From NCBI RefSeq assembly GCF_001039355.2, contig NW_019775520.1, forward strand, positions 253,459 through 317,458: a stretch of DNA of 64,000 nucleotides, read 5' to 3'. Positions 48,824 through 63,200 of this stretch are shown piece after piece (the stretch's first letter is position 1; every line of letters begins with the position of its first letter). The translations under genes and the position numbers were made by a program. The stretch is from Lingula anatina. Taxonomy: Eukaryota > Brachiopoda > Lingulata > Lingulida > Lingulidae. Below the pieces are notes generated by a model. That model was not told the DNA's origin. It saw only the letters and a list, made by a program, of their open reading frames with translations, and ran no database searches.

Positions 48824-50947
48824 GATTAACTAAGTGCAACACAAGTCTCAAGAAGGTTTCGCCGTGCTTCATACAAAACGGGTTATCCTGTATGCGATTC
48901 TGCATATAAGACAACAATACGTTTACAGGGACGTAGAACTGTAGTCCATAGGTAACAAAAACCACCAAACAATACATCAGTTTTACTGATAGATAAAGCC
49001 TGAAAAGAAAAATACAAAATTGATTTGAAAAGTTACAAGGCACGGAGACAAATAATTTCGTTTCTACTATCTAATCGTTGTAAATGACTTCAGCAAAGTA
49101 TGTTTGATACACGAATTAAACATTTTACACATGGATTTAATAAACTCACTGAATTAATAAACAAGAATTTAATAAACTCAAAGAATATCATCAACAACAC
49201 AAAGCGAGCTTTCCATCCACCAATAAAGTACAAAGTCGCACGGATAAAAGAGCAACATAAAAATAGAAAAAAATCTTACCAATCATTAGTTGGCAAATTT
49301 AGTATAATGCTTCCTTTGACGTTATCTCCAAAACACAGGTAACCGTAGAATCCCATGGCTGTATACACACAAACAGTTATGGTCATGTAGAGATTCATGA
49401 CTCCATTCCATGGAAGAAGATCCTTTTTGGTTTTCATCTTGTTTCTGATAGGTAAAACCTTCATTGAGAAGAATTAAGTCAAAATGATATGATAATGTGA
49501 TTTTGGGTTTAAATTGTTTTAAAAAGTGACTAAATACTTTTAAAAAACAGGAGTGAGGTCACAAAAAACTGTTAATAAAATCAAGTTATTTGAGCTTGTT
49601 TGGAGGACAAAATTTGAGAACGCCTCTCCTTCCGCCACTGAAGCATCACAAAATTTTAATCTATTTACGGAACTGTATTGAATAGAAACGTGGTCCTTAA
49701 AATGTTAAGACCTTTTATTTGAATAACACAGTGTACGTAACAGCGATATCAGGAAATCATGTAGTACTGCACAAATAAAGTGTAAAAGTGAAGTGAATGT
49801 GCAAACTTACCACGTTTATTCCTTCATATGCGTATAATGACATCCCAAAGAGGATCGGGAATTTGGAAGCCTCTGCCGACAGGGGTAACGAACTCACGGG
49901 CTTTAAGTTGCGGAACGTATATTGCAGAATTATCCCCACGCTAATCACTGTCAATATATTGCCAACCACTGAGAAGTAAGCCAGCGTTTTGAGGTGCTTA
50001 ACGAAGACATAGATGCTCAAAATTCCCGCCACTATTACTTGATACCACTTCAGTGATATGTCGTTTTCCACGTGCATATCTACAATCTGTGAAGAAATAT
50101 TTATAACATTTATCAAATTTGCAACATTATAAAAGTAAATTGCAATAAATTACTGCTTCAAAGATGAATGTGTAAATCTGCGCCAAACCAGCCTTTATAT
50201 CTCTACTTTTTAATGATGTACGAGATTTAAAAAAAGATATCACTATAAAAACAATTATCATTGCGCTTAAATACTTGACAAAGAAAATCAACCAAAGGCA
50301 GATAATCACTTGTTAAAACGTAAAAAAAAGAAGAAAAAAAAAAATAAAATATATATATATATATTGGCAAGCATTATTGTTCTCACCTGTTTTATGTGGT
50401 CGGGTATAAACACAAGATATACACAACAAATCCCCATCTGAGCGATAATAAGTAATATGTTCACCAGTACTCTGGAACGATTTGTAAATTGGAAATCAAG
50501 CGTTAAGAAAAAGATAGAGCAATAAGATTAGAGATATCAAATCTCAATTTTGAATTTTTAAATGAAAGAAATGGTAAATTAATACAAGAATACAAAACCA
50601 AACGGACAAATTGATAAGCAACCAAACAAATGCATAAATTCAATTGAATTCATATTAAGTATAGAAATTGATTAATGAAGCAGCCTACTTTGATGCCTTG
50701 GAAAACCGCCTGAGAGGCTCGGGTCCATCTTGAAATGACATCTCCACAGCTTCAGCGTAATTCACCTCCGAAATACCTCGCCTGGAACAATAAATCCGAA
50801 ACTGTCATAAAAAAACCTTAAGTAAAACCCGAATCTGTAACTACGTTTGTCTAAGTACTTTTTGGAAATCAATACGCTAATGGTTTAACTGCAGCTACAT
50901 ATGATAACTTTGTCCCGCCGGGAAGTATTTCTATTTTTTTATATTAC

Positions 50948-50978
<31 letters not shown>

Positions 50979-51502
50979 ACACGCACACTCACATATCGAT
51001 CATAGCAGGGGCTACACACGGCTCTGGGTGGGTGCTAAAATAGTCTACTTTTTTTTTACTTACTAGTAAAACAGTTAAAGTTACTAGTAAAACAGTTAAA
51101 GTTATCACAACCCTGTTAAGGGTCTCAGTTCAAGTTTGATCCATAACAATCTCAACACCAGCAAGTTATCTTAATCCAAAAATGAAAACATCTGATTCAA
51201 ACTTGGTTTTTTTCAGATATCTTTTTTAAGTGTCAACAAAATCATTAAAGTAATACGACCTCTGACATATATCCTGTGCCGCTCCTGCCAGAAGGTGCAT
51301 ACAGTGGGTACATATAATACCAAGAACCATTACAGTGACCGTCCCAACCTGTAATAAAAATATATCATTTTATATTACTGTCAGTGTTAAACCTGTTTTA
51401 CATTACATATTCGTAATTTCCTGTGGATATTGTGTCATAAAGAATGTTAGAAAACGTGCCACCTTTACAGACCTGCACGCACGTGCGCGCACACACATAT
51501 AC

Positions 51503-51563
<61 letters not shown>

Positions 51564-52389
51564 AGGGAGGGGAAGGGAGGGGGATCATACCAGTATCCCT
51601 GCGTTAGATATTGCGTACGGCATTCCAAGTAAGCCGGGTCCTATATTGCTTCTGAGAAAGTTCATTATACTTTCCGTATTGCTGGAATTAAAAAGAAATG
51701 TTGAGTCAGTACATTTTTGTGGTAAATAGGCAGTTTAAAGTAAAACTTGGGCATTCAAAAACAGCTGTGTGTTTGTTATTTTTTTTTTATTCTTTCTTTA
51801 CGGAACTAGACTCAATATGACAATTCACTGACTATTCATTATTAACAGACGGTTCAATGTAACAATTATGATGTCTCATTCAATCGATAAGTTTTAATTA
51901 ATTTTGCACTTTTTGCTATCAGCCCTGTTCTTTCACTGAGGTCGTTCCACAGAGGATGATATATTTTATTCTTATTCCATAACTCGTTTACCATCAGAAG
52001 TCAATGGTAATATAATATAATATAATATAATATAATATAATATAATATAATATAATATAATATAATATAATATAATATAATATAATATAATATAATATAA
52101 TATAATATAATATAATAATACATGTCGGATGTATGTCATATATCCTTGGCCCTTGGTCATACGTAAATTACAGCACTAACAATGGAAGAGCGAAAGAAGA
52201 GAGAAGGCGGAAGAGAAGTACATCTCTACTCCTGCATGAAGACCCCTACCTATTTAATTTTTCCTCCTCAGCTGGAGATTCGTCTTCACTGTCTTCCATG
52301 TCTCTGTTAAAAGGTCGCCGAAGTTCTAAATCACTTTCCTCTGTTTCCAGCCTCGTTTCATCCTCCTGTATAAGCGAACTGGTAGCCAT
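48824..52389 (-). CDS. SLC36-type transporter, copy B (last exon missing)
   Basis: Eight exons: 52389-52250, 51681-51591, 51348-51260, 50781-50689, 50471-50387, 50086-49811, 49458-49280, 48999-48824. Exon lengths equal those of copy A exactly and the frame is open, but the ninth exon (the last two membrane helices, 269 nt in A) is absent because the block stops at 48738. Coding differences from A are few, for example HVENDISLKW for HVENNLSLMW, ILSIY for ILGIY, MKHGE for MKYGE, and RGISE for RRISE. Introns differ mainly in microsatellite length and scattered substitutions. It is either the second allele of copy A kept by the assembler or a recent tandem paralogue with a truncated 3' end. As drawn it could not make a complete transporter. 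Confidence 0.85.
50947..50983. repeat. Poly(C)-(AC)n tract in SLC36 copy B
   Basis: C run followed by AC repeats; the same tract with different lengths is in copy A near 46999-47028. Confidence 0.9.
51508..51557. repeat. (AG)n next to exon 2 of SLC36 copy B
   Basis: About 25 AG units, longer than the equivalent tract in copy A; CT-rich on the gene's strand just after the exon-2 donor. Confidence 0.95.
52008..52120. repeat. (ATAAT)n pentanucleotide microsatellite, copy B intron 1
   Basis: About 22 units at the position matching 47927-48015 in copy A. Confidence 0.95.
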
Positions 52390-53583
52390 ATCCATTGTCC
52401 ACTCGTCACAGTCCGTGATTACTATGTGTTTAATATCAATGAACGCTCAACGTCTCATATAAAACTACATGAATGACTAGTCTCTCATACAAAGATACTC
52501 CTTGGCAGCCTCGGCTTAGGCGTCTAATACTAAATGAATACAATATTAACCAAAGAAGCCTACTAGTAGCTTGGTTGTCTCGCCTTGTCTACGCTGAGTC
52601 TGATTAATTATCACTGGCCCAAAGTGGCTTAATTATAGCAGTTGAGATAACATTCCGTCACAGTAAGTTGCTCTATATTGCGAGGCCAGTAAATTTAGAC
52701 CAAAATGTCCGGGTGGAAGACGCTGCATATTTCTCCACTGCACTGTGGTGAGGCATACAACGTATTGATTAACGTAATGATTTTTAGCAGACGCTCGGTT
52801 TTGTTTAACATGTCGGCAAACCAACTTCTTATATGTGTGACTTATCAATATCATAGATGGTATCGCCGCAAAACGTTACTTCCTTTTCCCATTATTCTTG
52901 AGCATCATGGAGCATGTAAAATGCTATGACATTATGCGAAGCACGTCCGAACAATAGGCCTATCATTTAAATGGGGCATTTGATATGTACATAAGAGACG
53001 GCGCTTATCATATATTCTAGTTCAACATATCATTTAGCCACGACCATATCAGAATATCCGGTGCACTTATTTATTTATTTTTTTTCGAGAAAGTTTGTTT
53101 GTAATAAAAGACAGCTGAAAGCGATGTTGGTGTATCGCGTGATAAAAAGACACATAAGAGTCTGTTTATTCAAGGGCTACATTGCTTGCAGGCTACGAAT
53201 TGTGTACAAATTTAAAACTAGATTTTCTTGGTGGAAGTTTAATTTGAATTTGTCATTTATTGTTCTCTATTGAGTCACCTAAAAGTAGCAACAAGAAATG
53301 ATAAAAAATTAAACTATTTTCATTTTCATGTCTTTGGATATCCTGACTACAACGTTAAACGGGTTTGATCACTGCCGATGTCCTGCTTCCACTTCTACGT
53401 CCGTCGCACAAACAGATGAAAGTACAACATGAGATAAATAATTACTCAAATAAAGTTATTAAAAATTTTATTAAAAAATTACATATGAGACTGATCTAAC
53501 GAAGAGTAATTTTTCTAACTATTAAGTTGAGCTTATTTTCAAGGTGAAAATACAGCATTTTTTATAATTTACCACAATATTTT
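52390..53583. other. Copy B promoter flank and copy C 3' flank
   Basis: 52390-52805 matches the copy A upstream flank and presumably holds the copy B promoter. From 52806 on the sequence is unique. A minus-strand AATAAA at 53472-53467 is a good poly(A) signal for copy C, about 110 bp after its stop. Open frames at 52633-52929 and 53061-53273 have no recognisable features. Confidence 0.55.
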
Positions 53584-56500
53584 TTACGCAGAGCAAACTT
53601 CGGCTTTTGGATTTAGGCCACAATGAATGATATTTGTTAACGCTACATATGTGCCTGTTATACACCCCGTAATTCCAAGTATGAATATGAACATGTTTTT
53701 AATTAAATGCCATTTACACGCCCCTAGTCTGTCGGGCCATAACGTAAGCGTCTGCATGATTGGAGGGAATACCAAAGTCAAAGCGCCGCTACCCAGGGCG
53801 CCGAATAATGAAACGACCAGACCCAGGCTTGGAATGAGCATTGCTATGGCAACTGAAACAATGAATAATAATTGAAAATATTTGAAATATTTTTCTAAGA
53901 TGGATAATCACTGCAATGTTTCGAGTTATTTATATCAGTGATTGAATGCTAAACAAAAGTAGGCGTATATTAGGCCTACTTTTGAAAATGAAATAAAATT
54001 TATAGATACTGTAAGTATATATGTCTCCTCCTCTCAATGATTAAGTTACATGATCGGCCACAGTTTAGAGTTTGTGTAAACAATGCTGAAGACTTATATG
54101 AACTGTTTTTTTTTTAAATCTGGTGACATATAAGAAAGTGCAAAGGTGTCTTAGAGAAAAGGTGTACTCACGACTAAGTAAGTGCAGCAAGATTCTCAGG
54201 ATAGTTTCGCCGTGCTTCACACAAAATGTGTTATTCTTTGTAGGGAATGGTATATAAGGCAACAATACATGTACAGGGACGTAAAACTCCAGTCCATAGG
54301 TAATAAAAATCACCACACAATACAAAAGTTTTACTGAAAGATAAAGCCTGAAACAAAAATGACAATTTAAAAATGTCCTTTAATTAATACATGTGACTGA
54401 CATGTGATCACGTGTCAACTTTATAGGCCTACGTCTATACGTGTCTTTTGAGCCAAGAACTTCTAGTTTATTATTCAAAACAAGTTTTAACTATTTCTAG
54501 TACTTTTAAAATCACCGAATATTACAAGAACAAAATACTGTACAACCCAGACGTCACATTGAACATGTTCTAAATAGGGATGGTTTGTCTCGTCAATTTT
54601 GAATCTGTGTCACAAATCTGATGCTACTAATAAAAAACAAAAGAATAATTAAAAAAAAAAAAAAACGCACACACCAGTCATTTGTTGGCAAATTTAGCAA
54701 AATGCTTCCTTTGACATTATCTCCAAAACACAGGTATCCGTAAAACCCTATGGCTGTGAAAGTACAGACAGAAATGGTCATGGACAGAGTCATGACTCCA
54801 TTCCACAGGAGGAGGTCTTCCTTGTTTTTCATCTTGTTTCTAATCGGTAAAACCTGAAAGGAAATAAGTGAGAAATAGTGATAAAATCAGTTGGCTGATA
54901 ATGTTGAACGCAAAGTCGAGTGGCTGAGTATAACTGATATAATTTGATAATTGCATGGGAAAAAGTATCTTAAAATAACATAGGGAATCTCCTATTGCCA
55001 TCGCTTTTAGCCCATGTTCATCACATTCATTGTGCAAAATCGGTGGATGAAATCTAGTCCCTAATGCAGTGCAAGCATTGAAATGTTTTCACAGATTCGT
55101 TTTTCTTAATAACATGTGGTCTTTATACTTTTCTAAAGAGGGATAATGATCCATTACGCAACTTTTGCCGCATTTCAGTGTAAAACAAGAATGGCAGCAT
55201 ATACAAAATGATGATGACAAAAGCTAAAAAAGAGAGAGAAAATGGAAGTAAACGATGCAGGATGTTAAATGGTACAGTATATGTATGAATGTAAACACTG
55301 AAAAGATTATGTAAAAAATACTGAAATATACATATATTAGCAAAACTTACCGTGTTAATACCTTCATATGCGTATAATGACATTCCAAAGAAGATTGGTA
55401 ACTTCGAAACATCAGCCGACAGGGGTAACGAAGCCACAGGCTTTAAGTTACGAAAGGTATATTGCAGGATAATCACCACGCACACCACTGTAAATATGTT
55501 TCCAACCACTGAGAAGTAAGCCAGCGTTCTGAGGTGCTTTACGAAGATATAGATGCCCAAAATTCCCGCCACTATTACTTGATACCATTTCAGTGATATG
55601 TTATCTTCCACGAATATATCTATAACCTGTAATGGGGTATTTATTGTAAGTAAAAGGTGAGAGGGCAAGGCATGGCTTTACAAGACATTGAATAATTTGT
55701 AAATATGTAAATAATCATTTGGTCTTTCGATTATTTTACAATCTATGAGTTTAAAGCGCGTGGTTTTTCTGCGTGGATACTGAATCATTTGCCTTTTGCA
55801 ACACATACACATATTTGATCAGAATAATGAGTACTATGCAGATAAACACTTCAAAATACCCAAGAAAAGTTGATTTATTCTAGAAATCATTGTTGTTTTT
55901 ACCTGTTTTATATGATCCGGTATAAAGACAAGGTACACGGAACACATTCCCACCTGAGCAATCATGATTAAAATATCCACAAGAATTCTGGAAAGATATA
56001 TATATTATCGAACCTCAGCCTTAAGAGACTCAAGTTTCCTTAAAAACATAGCCGATATGATTTAGCAGCAGACCGATGGTACCAATTAGAAAAAAGGAAA
56101 AGATTAGAGTATTGTACATATAGCTCTGACTTGGCTACGGCAAAAACTAATGCATGGTAAGGTATCATGCTTCACAAATGTTCGGACCAGAACAACTGCC
56201 CATATACATACATTGGGTCCTTGTTTTAAGTGAATCACTAAATCTTTTCTTGGCAGTATAGAAGAAAATAAACAAAAATAGTTAGCTTAAATTGAATTGA
56301 AAACCACTGTGGTTGTGCCATCCATGTCCTGTCAGGCCTATAGCAAAAATAAAATAACAATAGAAACACACAAAAAAAGATAAATAGATAGATACTTAGA
56401 TAGGCTAAGTCTAACAAAAGGGTGAATGCTTGATTTGGGAAGCAGCCTACCGTGATGCTTTGGAAAACCGCCTGAGAGGCTCGGGTCCATCTTGAAACGA

Positions 56501-57528
56501 CATCTCCACAGCGTTAGCGTAATTCACCTCCGAAATACGTCGCCTGGAAAAAGGAATGTGGCACGAAAAGTGTAGAAGCATGAAACAAATATTTTCAATA
56601 GCTTCTCTCAGTGTTTTTGTGGAATGGTTTGGTCGTTATAAAAAGGTATTATACTTATTAATTCAGTGTAGTGTCGAACAAACACAGACAGAGATTGGTG
56701 CTCTCCAGAAAAATAAGATTACCTAATAGAAGTATATTTATTCAGCATAAGGTAATAAAGTGCACAAGACACCTTATGATTTTCAGCAGGAACCTATCTG
56801 TCTTCATACTTCAGGTAAACCCAGCTTCTTCACATTAACGTTATAAAAATCCGTTTAAAATTTCGTAGAGAAGAGAAGATAATTTACGAACAAAACAATG
56901 CCAAACAAAATTCATTTCATAACACTTGCAGTTTTAGAAGTAGCTAAAAACAACTTCAACTTCAAAAAAAAAAAAAAAAAAAAAAAACTTGTACGAGTGA
57001 CATTTAAAACGAGTGTTCAAAAAAAAAAATACTCGTGTCGGGGTAAATAAGGGGATTATTTTGTCTATTCGCTTCCTGCTTTTCAAAGAGCTCTGACACG
57101 GATATCCGCGCGAGTTCCCATGGATGAGCACCTCATTTAAGGGGTCATTTGATCTGAAAAACAATCACGCAGGATCAAACGATAGTGTTTCGGAATCAAA
57201 ATTCAAGGCCTTTTTTTGGTGCACTACACTTTTTCAGTACTGCCTAACTATCCCGACACCAAATACCTGTCACATATGATCTGTGCGGCTCCTACCAACA
57301 GGTGCATACAGTGGGTAGTTAACATACCCAGTGCCATAGCAGCAAGGGTCCCAACCTATGACCAGAAAAAGATTTCAATGAATGAAAAATGTCACTGACA
57401 GGAGCCACGTGTTCAGTTCTATTTTAGTATGAATCACATGCACATAAACTTCACTAAATTACCTGCCTAGTTTAGCCTTATTTGAAAGTTTTCTTTTTTT
57501 TTTTTTTTTGTTTCTTATGAATTTAGAC

Positions 57529-57613
<85 letters not shown>

Positions 57614-58223
57614 TTATAGATACAGAGAGAGAGAGAGAGAGAAAGCGAGAAAGAGACCTTCTTACCAATATTCCTGCATTAGATATTGCGTATGGCATGC
57701 CAAGAATACCAGATCCTACGTTGCTCTTCAGGTAGTTCATTAATGTCTCTGTGTTACTGCAAATTTAGCATAAAGTGACATATTAAGTTTACTTAGTTTA
57801 AACTGATCAAATTTTTGTTCTTTCTTGATGACCCTTTCTCTTCTCAAAAAGTAAATTGGTTTCTTAAACACAGCGAAGGTCTTACATTGCGACTGTCATA
57901 CTGTCATGCAAGACTAAGAAGACTTAAAACCAATTCAACGGATGTTATATGTTCTCGCATCATTTCAGCCCTTCTTTCGCCTGGTGAGATCAAGCAGTAG
58001 GTTTTTTCCAATCCAAGAGGAAAATTGTGCTTTAAGTTAAGTATCAAAAGATATAAGAGATTAAATTAAAAAGAGCGCAGGGTTTATTACAGAACAATTG
58101 TATATACCTGTTCAGTTTTTCTTCCTCAGTTGGACATTGTTCTGGGCTGTCTTGAATGTCAAATAGACCTCTAAGTTCCAACTCATTTTTATCCTCCTGG
58201 TGCACACTTGAAGTGGCCGACAT
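53584..58223 (-). CDS. SLC36-type proton-coupled amino-acid transporter, copy C
   Basis: Nine exons: 58223-58108, 57756-57666, 57355-57267, 56543-56451, 55987-55903, 55626-55351, 54853-54675, 54347-54172, 53852-53584. Total 1374 nt, 457 aa. Exons 2-9 have the same lengths and phases as in copies A and B; only exon 1 is shorter (116 versus 140 nt). The start MSATSSVHQEDKNELELRG resembles A's MATSSLIQEDE. Landmarks: YLKSNVGSGILGMPYAISNAG (TM1), MLTTHCMHLLVGAAQ, VFVKHLRTLAYFSVVGN-type segment, [21 protein letters not shown] and LIPSLGLVVSLFGALGSGALTL. Intact and clearly diverged from A and B, so it is a true paralogue. Function as an amino-acid/proton symporter is inferred from family; substrate is unknown. 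Confidence 0.92.
57534..57650. repeat. (TA)n-(GA)n microsatellite in copy C
   Basis: About 38 TA units (57534-57609) then GA units (57624-57642) just after the exon-2 donor on the gene's strand. Copies A and B have GA tracts in this intron too. Confidence 0.95.
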
Positions 58224-60206
58224 ATTCACAAGCCAAAACTAGTGCGGAGTCTTTTGGTTAAGGTGCGAAGACCTGCTGACGTACAACAGGTACTTAGTGT
58301 TATGCGTTGACTCCCTGAACATGGAATGACCTTAAATTATAATCATATCCAATATGCCTTACCTTAACCTGGATGTTTTGAGTATCAGGTGTTATACCTG
58401 GTTTTAATACAACTGGGGCAACTTTTCTTAATAACATGGCTCAATTTCAAGGTTTATCATAAAATGATACACCCGAGTGAAAATGATCCGCGCTTACCCA
58501 ATGAAGGGCCTAAGTATACATAATCCGTTAACTACCTTCATGGTCATCAACTATGGCTCGTAGTTATAATGATAATAATAATCATAGTAACCTCCCAGAG
58601 ACTCAAACAGCTATAAGGATGACATCACTGTGAAACGTTCTGGTCCATTCTTCTCGGCTCGCCATCCAAAGGTGTATGAAACTGGGTCCATTAACAATGG
58701 GTCCAACTTGTAATACTCTGTATGTGGGAAGCAATGTCTATTTTTGGACGTTCAACGGTTAAACTACTGGGGGCATAAAAGCTCAATAAAATAGGTAGGC
58801 CGACCTCCTCTTTTCTACACACGTCACTGTCTACTGCACTATATTATTCGCAAATCCATTAAAAAAGATTAAATCTTAAAACTGTACATTAACACACAAA
58901 ACACATAAAACTTTAGCGTAATATGGATGCTTTAGTTTCAAACCTTTTACCTTAAGCTTGTGATCCAGAGGCTCACATTTTGTCCATCAGCAACGCTGAT
59001 CAATTTAATACAATTTATTAGCACAATTCACGTCTTTCGACAATAGATTTCACCTTTTCTCCGCCCTTTTTGATCCCCGAAATCTGGGTTATACGCTCGG
59101 ACTGTCCTTTTATGATGAACTGGTTTGTCCATCACACAAACTTAGATAACATCTACAAAAGCGACAAAATCTTGCGTACGTCTTGATATCAACGGAATCA
59201 TACCTTTTGAAAATACACTTGGTTTTGAGCTCGCATTGTTGCGATCTACTCTTCAGCAACCTTTACATATATATATGTATCGACGGTTTCATTATTTCGA
59301 AGACCGAGAAGGGTGGATCCATGGATCTATAAGATGATGTCCGTGATGTCTTTATATATAAGCATTGGCCTAAAAGATGATGTAACTCTGAACAGTGTAG
59401 CATGAAGTTCGCACACTGTCCACAAATTGCAGATGAAATCTTTTGTCGCAAACTGTTCTACAGAACTTATCCTAAGGTATTTATCAGTTATTATTTTAGC
59501 AATGTAACGTGCTAAGTACGTAAGTTGAAAAATTGCTATTTTATACCTTAGCATTTTCACCCTTAATGGGGCTCTTCACGTCTGTTACCCTCACCCTCTC
59601 TCTCTGTATGTGTGTGAAGAAATGTGTTGTAAATAATCCTAAAACTTGTTTTTTATCGATGCTATGCTATATAGGAACAACATTTAGACATAAAACGTGT
59701 AAAAAGGTCGCTTATCTTAAAATAGCTTTATTCAAAGCTCGTAGTAATAATATTTTGCACGCAATATATAGTATTGACTGATACATAACAGTTACCTGGC
59801 ATGTGAAATAAAAGGAAATTCTTAAACTGTGTCACTCACATTGTGTATTGAAATATATTGCACAAACAAAATTCCAATTGACATCGACAATTTCGAAGTC
59901 GTTTAAGGCTTAATAATTCAATGTAATTCAATGAAATATTGCAAATAATAAATATCCGTAAGAATCCTACTTTGCAGAACCATTTTTCACTGAATTTTGC
60001 CACACCTGGAATTTTTTGAACGATTAATGAAAGGTATACTCTCCATTTCTATTTTCATCTGTCGACATCTTTGTTTCCCGTTTCATGTTGGAGCCTTTTA
60101 TGATGTACTGAATTTGAAAAAGAACTGCATTCTATAACTGTAATGATGGGGTGATTATTATTTTTTTTTTTTTTGCTTCAGTCTTTTTGGATCAGTTATA
60201 AATACC
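58224..60206. other. Intergenic region between SLC36 copies C and D
   Basis: About 2 kb with no supported exon. It should contain the copy C promoter on the right side of 58223 and the copy D 3' UTR to the left of 60207. Several short open frames (for example 59263-59560 on -) show no recognisable domain. No tRNA or transposon protein was seen. Confidence 0.55.
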
Positions 60207-63200
60207 TTAAGTACCTTCACATGTAGCGGCCTTTGGATAAGTAAAACAATAAACGATCTGAGACAATGAGACATAGCTTCCTATCCCAAAGCCTAAAATT
60301 CCAAGGAGAAATATTAAGACGTTCTTGATAAAGTGCCATTTACACACGCCCAGATTGTCCGGCCAGAAAGTAAGAGTATGGATGATTGGTGGAAATATTA
60401 ATGCCAGTGCACTGCTACTCAGAGCTCCGACCAATGAGATGAAGAGACCTAGATGCGGAATCAGCTCTGCCATAGCAACTGAAAAAAAATAATTTCAAGT
60501 ACAAGACCATCTTTTACTGGTACAGGCAAAGAAACTGTTGACAACTTCCATGTTTTTTTTAAAAAACACGCTCAAATTAAGACAAATGTAAAAAACGAAA
60601 TGTAGTATTACTTACGCGTAAAAAGCACCAGGAATATTCTGAAGAGCGATTCTGCAAACCACTCACAATATCCATTGCCGCGAATACGGTTCTTGAAGAA
60701 TGGCCAGATAATAAGTACGGGTACATAGAACTGTAGTCCATATGTTATCACAAGAGCTAGACAAAACATTAGTTTCACTGAAAGATACAACCTGGAAAAT
60801 ATAACATTCACCATCTAAGAAAAAAAATAATATACAGATCGCTCATGTCAAGTTTCTTGTGATTATGGATAATTGCCGTCTTTATGCATGTAAGTAACTT
60901 TTTTTCGAAAAGTCCTAAAGTCCTCCCTGTGATTTTTTTAAATACTAAGATCTCTATGTCAACATTTAAATGTTTCAATGAAAAAAATCTCTCTATGGAT
61001 TCCCTTCTTTGTGTCTATAGTATCTATCACTGAATGATGAAACAATTTGTGTATGTAAAAGTGGGAAATTTTAAATACACGCTGCACGTGTGAACATAAA
61101 CTGCAGACGGAATTTTGACTATTTTATTGAATCTGTTTTTTCTTCTTCAGTTCATGCTTACCAGTCGTTAGTTGGTAAATTTAGAGTTATGCTTCCTGCT
61201 ACGTTATCTCCAAAACATAAATAGCCATAGAAGCCGATTGCCAAGAACAGAACTATCACTATAACCATTCCTAGGTTTAACACGCCGGCCCAGCCGGAGA
61301 AGGCATCCGGTTCTTTCATCTTGTTTTTAATAGGTAAAACCTGAAATATGGCATAGAGTTAATGAAATACTTATAGAAATAATTTAAATACGAATCTAAT
61401 AAAAGTAAATGGCTGATATACATGTATGTTAGAATTGCACCCGTTGTGAAATGAATAGATAAATACGAAAATAAATATTGTTTATTATATTAAAAATGTC
61501 AATAATAAATATGGAAATAAATATTATTTATTGTATAAATGAAGTCAATAAATATAAAAATAGATACTATTTTCGAGTGGAATGATATTTCTTTAAAATA
61601 GGATATTCAGACAGGGATTTCAGGCAGCAAATGCCACTCTGACATGACATAAAATAATGCACGAAAAAAAATTCTCGGCGCTGAACACCCACCCTCCCTT
61701 GTACGTGTATTAGCAAGTGTTCGTACCAAGCTTATTCCTTCGAATGAGTACATTGCAGTGCCAAAGAACAACGGCAAACTTTCCATATCTGAGAACAGAG
61801 GAAAAGTGCTGACTGGCTGCAGAGAACGGAACGTATACTGTAGAATGATGAGAAGTCCCGCAACCGTCAGCAAGTTGGCAAAAAGAGCGCAATAGGCCAG
61901 CCATTTGAGGTGCTTGATGAATACGACTAGTACCAATAAAATGCATACAAACAGCTCGTAAATTCGTAACGGAAAACTTGGGTTGATATAAACGTCAACC
62001 ACCTGTAAAATAACGAAATACATACGTTTAAAAGGGTATAGCGTACGGAGCAATTCAAATGTCGGTGATTAGTTGGAGCAGAGAAGAGGTGAACTGGAAA
62101 CAGTTTTGGCATTCACAGTTTTGACATAATTATGATAAAGCAGGGTAATCTTAGTGCAAAATCGTATTGTCCCTCTTCACCCCCAATTGCCGTTGTGACT
62201 TTACATGATAAGGTTGTGTTATCGTAGTGCAAAATTTTGTTGTCCTTATTTATCCTCGATTCATATTGTTGCTCTCCCAAAGATTTTTGAAAAAGAAATT
62301 TGTCTCAAACTGTGATCCTACACATGTAAATGCCAAAGATTCAGTCCTTGAGAAGGCAGTGGCACATGTAATAAAACACTGTTAAAATGCTGACTCCATC
62401 GATCATTTCAATGAATCAAAACTATGAAGGATAAATCAGATACATTTTTCAGATGTATCATTCTATATTTGTTTAGAATGATTAAATGATGAAAAGAGTC
62501 CTTTTAATTTCTAAGTGAATTCCAAAAACAGTTTCAAAATAAAATGTATGTATAAAAGTTTTTTCTTTTCAAATGTACGTTTTCGGTTTATCTCACCTGC
62601 TTAATATTGGCTGCAATGAAAACTATATACACACAACAGAAGCCTAACTGCGTTACGATGATGAATAAGTTTACAGCGAATCTGAAATGAAAATGTGATC
62701 TAAGCATATAGACATTTCTATCAGCACCCGAAACGAGCGGTCAATCAATTTTCCTTTTAAATCTGAAAATAACTTTTTTTGGATTGAAATGCAGTAAATT
62801 GGTATATTATTTGACAAAAACTCAATCGTTTCAGACCTTGCAGCATTGGAAAACTTCTGGAAAATTTTCGGCCCGTCTTCAAAAGCCAGCTCAATCACAT
62901 CATTATATTCAAGGTGACGGCGGTGTGTTCTGAATAAAATATGAGGCCCTTTTCAATAAAATAATATTTCATTTTACAAAATAAGTTTGGTAAGACAGTT
63001 GGCATTACTAAATGACTCGTTTTTTTAAATATGATTATATTGAAAACGTTCGCAGGAATAAATAATTTTTACAAATCCAAAGAAAATATGCCTTTTTGAC
63101 TCGGCCTTCAACCACCAGAGAGTCGCGGCTATTACATAACTTAACGAATCATTGGATGTTCCCTCTGATAACAGAGGCTTATTTAACAGTTTACAAAACT

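Noticed and set aside
55123-55350. C-terminal extension of the copy C exon ending at 55351 (long open frame into the intron)
   Set aside because: A good GTAAGT donor at the same place as in copies A, B and D ends the exon; the open intron sequence is chance.
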